Of a stretch of 34,153 nt of DNA, positions 31,043-34,153 are shown piece after piece. The stretch spans positions 1 through 34,153 of the forward strand of contig NZ_VCKY01000110.1 in assembly GCF_005889735.1 (NCBI RefSeq). The letters run 5' to 3'. Made by a program: the position numbers and the translations under genes. Origin of the DNA: Nonomuraea turkmeniaca. GTDB taxonomy: Bacteria > Actinomycetota > Actinomycetes > Streptosporangiales > Streptosporangiaceae. The notes beneath the pieces were generated by a model. It did not search any database. It worked only from the letters and a program-made list of their open reading frames with translations, and was not told where the DNA came from. Each line of letters opens with the position of its first letter. The first letter of the stretch is position 1.

Positions 31043-31061
31043 TATACCCCTACCCCGTATA
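31043..31061. promoter_or_regulatory. TATACCCC-type element upstream of DUF4396
   Basis: TATACCCCTACCCCGTATA has a TATAC...GTATA outer palindrome around C-runs and lies 46 bases upstream of the DUF4396 start. It resembles the left half of the TACCC palindromes at 26951 and 27102, but its right half is CCCCGTAT, not GGGGTAT. It could be a metal-sensor operator or a promoter feature. Confidence 0.45.
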
Positions 31062-31224
31062 TGGCAACCGGGCCGCCGCGGCGTGATCTCACCGCATTCA
31101 GGTGTTCCGCAGGACCGGTGCACAGCTGTGGCGATCATCAGCGCACCGCATGTCCTGCCGAGTGACGTACTCACCGCTCCGGGCGGGCCGGCGACCGTTC
31201 GATCACCACTGGCTCCCAGCCGAT

Positions 31225-31640
31225 CTGGTGAAGCCGGCGACGCCGAAGCCGAGGCGGTATCCGGCGGCAGCGACCGGTTGCGGAACAGTAGGAACGCGAT
31301 CAGTGGTTCCCTGGCGATCCGCGTCTCGTGCAGGCCGAAGGAGGCGAGCATGACGGCGGCCACCGCGAGCAGGGTGAGCGGGCGCGGTGAGGACCAGGCG
31401 CTGGCGTCGGTCCGCAGGACCGCACAGGCCAGCAGGAGCAAGCCCGATGGGCAGGTGGACGAAGAAGATCCAGCGCCATCCCGGGCTGTCGGCGAACAGA
31501 CCGCCCGTGATCAGCCCCGCGGTGCTCGCGACCCCGGTCGCGGCTCCTCAGACGGCGAACGCCCGGCTCCGGCTCCGCGGCGGCCCTTCGGGGAAGACCA
31601 GGGCGATCAGCGCCAGCGTCAGAGCGGGTGCTCATGAGCA
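31225..31640 (-). pseudogene. MFS (DHA2-type) drug transporter remnant
   Basis: The minus strand spells consecutive transporter helices: LTLALIALVFPEGPPRSRSR, then an in-frame TGA where W is expected, then GAATGVASTAGLITGGLFAD and PGWRWIFFVHLPIG. After a frameshift it continues LLLLACAVLRTDA and AREPLIAFLLFRNRSL. This matches the DHA2/EmrB-QacA order (helix 5 to the middle of the protein). Both ends are missing. Nonsense and frameshift changes make it a clear pseudogene. Confidence 0.8.
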
Positions 31641-31644
31641 AGGG

Positions 31645-31847
31645 ACCAGCGGGCCTTCGCCGCCTCTCTACGGGCCGAACAGGATCACGGCCGCATCAGG
31701 GCCGACGCGGACGTCGAGTCACTCGCCCTGGCCCTGGCGGGCACAGCACACCAGGGCCAGCCCACCCGCCGCCCTCAGGCGCCCGACTTGCGCGACCGTA
31801 TGCGCAGGGCGGCTACGGCCGTGATCTCGGGTGTCACACAGGCGTAG
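31645..31847 (+). pseudogene. TetR-family C-terminal remnant
   Basis: The plus frame ending at TAG 31847 reads LRAEQDHGRIRADADVESLA, LALAGTAHQ and DLRDRMRRAATAVISGVTQ. This is a typical TetR C-terminal helix set (GxLRxDxDVExLALxLxGTxHH). The DNA-binding half is absent. Next to the dead DHA2 transporter it probably represents a former divergent repressor/efflux pair. Confidence 0.6.
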
Positions 31848-32125
31848 AAGCCCGGCATCCATACCTACGATGACCGATAGGAAGCATCGTTTCACGGTTG
31901 TTACGGACGGTCACCGGATGTCCCTTACCTAACCCGCACACCCTCCTTCTGACCTGAACATACGCAGGTCAGAGGTGCGGACCACCTCGCTGGGAGCCGC
32001 GCAGCGGAATTACGGAGTTTACATATTGGGCACTTGTATCTACGGAAAACCTCTATAGAGTCGCATGAAACACCGCTCGCCCACCGCGGCGGCGGTCTCG
32101 ACCTCTTATACCCCCGGGAGGTTCC
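31848..32125. promoter_or_regulatory. leader region of the ABC importer
   Basis: It contains a perfect 9-bp inverted repeat TCTGACCTG/CAGGTCAGA (31948-31956, 31965-31973), which may be a terminator or an operator. An AT-richer stretch TATTGGGCACTTGTATC...CTCTATAGAG (about 32022-32058) includes a possible -10 TATAGA. Just before the SBP start, ATACCCCCGGGAGGT (32108-32122) merges a TACCC-type half-site with the ribosome-binding site. Confidence 0.45.
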
Positions 32126-33748
32126 GTGTACCGGCAATCGAGGATGTTCATCGCGATAGCGGCCGCACTCTGGTTAGCTCTGGCCGGATGCGGTGCGGGT
32201 ACCGAACCTCCGCAGGGCAGCAAGACCGCCGCTGCCGCGAAGAGCGTGACGATCGCCATCTCCTCTGATGAGGGCACCCTGACCCCGTTCACGAACCAGA
32301 CCGGCTACCCGGGCAACAACCTGGTGAAACTGATCTTCGACACGCTGGTCATCGTCCAGGGCGACGGGGTCACGCCGCTGCTGGCCAGGCAGATCCAGAC
32401 CACTGACAACAAGGTCTTCACCATGCCGCTCAGGCAGGGCGTCACCTGGCACGACGGCAAGCCGCTGACCGCCGATGACGTGGTGTTCAGCGTCGAGTTC
32501 TACAAGAAGAACATGGAGGGCGACTCCTCGATCGACGTGCGGCCAGTGGAGAGTGTGACCGGGAGCGGTGACACCGTGACCCTGACGCTCAAGGCGCCCG
32601 ATCCGGAGTTCCCGCGGCGCATCCTGGCCGACATGGCCATCCTGCCCAAGCACCTGTGGGAGTCGGTGGAGAAGGTCAGCGAGGCCGGGACCGACAAGGC
32701 GGTCGGCACCGGGCCGTACAAGCTCACGCAGTACGACAACGCCCGTGGCTACACGCTGACCGCCAACGCCTCCTACGCCATGGGCCAGCCGAAGGTCGAC
32801 ACCGTGAAGGTCGTGGTCATCCCGGAGGAGTCCACGCAGTTCGCCGCGTTGCGTACGGGCGAGATCCAGCTGTCCACCCGGATCGTGCCGCCGCAGCAGC
32901 TCCAGGCGCTGGAGCGCCAGCCGAACATCGGCGTGGTCAAGGGCACGGAGTTCGCATCCACACTGCTGGCTTTCAACACCACCAGGGCGCCGTTCGACAA
33001 GCCGGAGGTCCGGCGCGCGCTGGCCAAGGCGATCGACGTGAGTGACCTGGTCAAGACGGCCCTGCTGGGCCAAGGGACGCCGGGCAACCCGGGCTTCATC
33101 CACGCCGAATCCCCCGTCAAGCCCGACAGCCTCGCCCCCGTCTACGACGTCGAAGCGGCCAAGCAGGAGCTCGACGGATTGGGCGCCAAGCCGGGCGCCG
33201 ATGGGATCCGGGTGCTCGACGGCAAGCCGATGTCGTACGAGCTGCTGGTCCAGAGCACCTCCACCGACCGGTTGCGCAGTGCCGAGCTGATCCGCGACAT
33301 GCTCAAGGCGGTGGGTGTGGCGGTGAAGGTGTCCTCGCTGGATCCCGACTCGCTGGATGCGAAGGTGTGGCCCGACTACGACGTGCGCAAAGGCCGTAAC
33401 TACGACATGTCGATGTGGGGCTGGTCGGCTCCGGTCATGCTGAGCAGCGGCAGCATCGCCCAGCTCGTCGCTTCGGACCCGGAGGACGGCTCGCTCAACA
33501 TCGTCGGTTTCAAGGACGACCAGGTGGACGCCACCGTGAAGACCCTGACCTCGGCCCCCAGCATGGAGGACCGGACGGCGGCGGCCAAGCAGCTCCAGGC
33601 ACAGATCGCCGAGCAGATGCCGTTCCTGACGCTCTACTACCGCAACGGCGCCTACGCCTTCCGCAAGGACGTCTTCAGCGGCTGGACCTGGCAGAACGGC
33701 TCGGCTGTGCTCAACAAGTTCTCCGTCGTCGACTTCAAACTCCAATGA
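32126..33748 (+). CDS. ABC importer solute-binding lipoprotein (family 5)
   Basis: GTG 32126 has GGGAGG 4 bases upstream. 540 residues. The lipoprotein signal ends at lipobox LAGC (Cys22). The family-5 (peptide/nickel/opine) pattern is clear: FTMPLRQGVTWHDGKPLTAD at about residues 107-126 (the W-HDG-PLTADDV motif), VGTGPYKLTQYD, LAFNTTRAPFDKPEVRRALA and DVSDLVKTALLGQGTPGNPG. It delivers oligopeptide-like or other substrates to a membrane permease pair. The DppB-type permease follows with an ATGA overlap. Specificity is unknown. Confidence 0.93.
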   Translation: MYRQSRMFIAIAAALWLALAGCGAGTEPPQGSKTAAAAKSVTIAISSDEGTLTPFTNQTGYPGNNLVKLIFDTLVIVQGDGVTPLLARQIQTTDNKVFTMPLRQGVTWHDGKPLTADDVVFSVEFYKKNMEGDSSIDVRPVESVTGSGDTVTLTLKAPDPEFPRRILADMAILPKHLWESVEKVSEAGTDKAVGTGPYKLTQYDNARGYTLTANASYAMGQPKVDTVKVVVIPEESTQFAALRTGEIQLSTRIVPPQQLQALERQPNIGVVKGTEFASTLLAFNTTRAPFDKPEVRRALAKAIDVSDLVKTALLGQGTPGNPGFIHAESPVKPDSLAPVYDVEAAKQELDGLGAKPGADGIRVLDGKPMSYELLVQSTSTDRLRSAELIRDMLKAVGVAVKVSSLDPDSLDAKVWPDYDVRKGRNYDMSMWGWSAPVMLSSGSIAQLVASDPEDGSLNIVGFKDDQVDATVKTLTSAPSMEDRTAAAKQLQAQIAEQMPFLTLYYRNGAYAFRKDVFSGWTWQNGSAVLNKFSVVDFKLQ

Positions 33749-34153
33749 CTTGGCGGTACGCGGCGGGCCGGCTGGCCGAGTACGCCGCCGTGCTGGCAGT
33801 GGCTCTCACGCTGAACTTCGCCCTACCGCGCGCCCTGCCGGGCGGGCCGCTGAAGTTGTTCGGCAGTCCGGAGGCGCTGGCCAGGCTGACTGCCGACGAG
33901 CGGGCGCAGATCGCCACCCAGTACGGCTTCGGCAAGCCCCTGCACGAGCAGTTCCTCGACTACCTCGGCGGCGTGTTCACGCTCAACCTGGGCACCTCGC
34001 TGTCGGATGGGCGGCCGGTGACGCAGGCGCTCAGCGAGGCGTTGCCGTGGACGTTGCTGCTGGTGGGCACCAGCATCGTCGGCACGGCGCTGGTGGGGGT
34101 GACGCTCGGTGTGCTGGGTGCGCTGCGCCGACGGCGGGGCAAGGGGTCGGGGC
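33745..34153 (+). CDS. ABC importer permease (DppB/OppB type), 3' end cut by window edge
   Basis: ATG 33745 overlaps the SBP stop (ATGA). The visible 136 residues start MTWRYAAGRLAEYAAVLAVA with the first helix. They include ALPRALPGGPLKLFG (the LPGDP-like loop of DppB proteins), LTADERAQIATQYGFGKPL, YLGGVFTLNLGTSLSDGRPV (family-typical, just before the inner permease domain) and two further helices. The rest lies beyond the edge, where DppC and ATPase genes would be expected. Confidence 0.9.
   Translation, partial: MTWRYAAGRLAEYAAVLAVALTLNFALPRALPGGPLKLFGSPEALARLTADERAQIATQYGFGKPLHEQFLDYLGGVFTLNLGTSLSDGRPVTQALSEALPWTLLLVGTSIVGTALVGVTLGVLGALRRRRGKGSG

Overview
The window reads as chromosomal DNA of a high-GC, filamentous-type actinomycete. 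Codon third positions are almost all G/C, GTG starts are frequent, many neighbouring genes overlap by ATGA, and the families present (MocR, PadR, DUF1206, DUF305, RDD, GH130, an actinobacterial-type c-di-AMP riboswitch) fit that group. A Streptosporangiales-like host is an inference from overall flavour only. No tRNA, rRNA, CRISPR array or intact transposon was seen.

Left part (1-11.2 kb). A translationally coupled three-gene carbohydrate operon (GT4 glycosyltransferase, alpha/alpha-barrel protein, GH130) enters from the left edge. A lone AbiEii-like nucleotidyltransferase and small unknown ORFs follow. Then comes a phospholipid block: a diacylglycerol-kinase-type lipid kinase facing two overlapping PAP2 phosphatases, which converge on a coupled PLD-like phospholipase and a DUF1206 membrane protein. 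An unlisted 58-aa two-helix membrane protein and two frameshifted remnants lie between this block and the next.

Middle part (11.2-24.4 kb). A divergent TetR/DHFR-like reductase pair shares a palindromic operator. A DGPF (YciI-like) gene follows. Next is a belt of gene debris (IS630 start, AlkD tail, headless LysR, IS5 start), then an intact FAD oxidoreductase and a convergent MocR regulator bracketed by two ~75-bp near-identical direct repeats, then a second debris belt (RibD/DHFR start, ECF42 sigma piece, serine resolvase). After that come an RDD membrane protein, a PadR-ABC ATPase-FtsX permease operon closed by a hairpin, and a polytopic membrane protein.

Right part (24.4-34.15 kb). A leftward sulfur operon (MBL-rhodanese, membrane rhodanese, TauE/SafE) has two TACCC...GGGTA palindromes upstream of the kind bound by CsoR/CstR-type repressors. 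Then come a histidine-kinase remnant, a secreted CHAP hydrolase with a ydaO-type c-di-AMP riboswitch in its leader and a strong UUCG-loop terminator, a DUF305 lipoprotein, a His-rich DUF4396 membrane protein, decayed MFS and TetR genes, and a peptide-type ABC importer (lipoprotein SBP and truncated permease) running off the right edge.

The most unusual structures are the direct-repeat-bracketed FAD/MocR module embedded in scrambled gene fragments, the PadR gene whose start codon coincides with that of a dead resolvase on the other strand, and the repeated TACCC-type palindromes in a window that lacks a recognisable cognate repressor gene.
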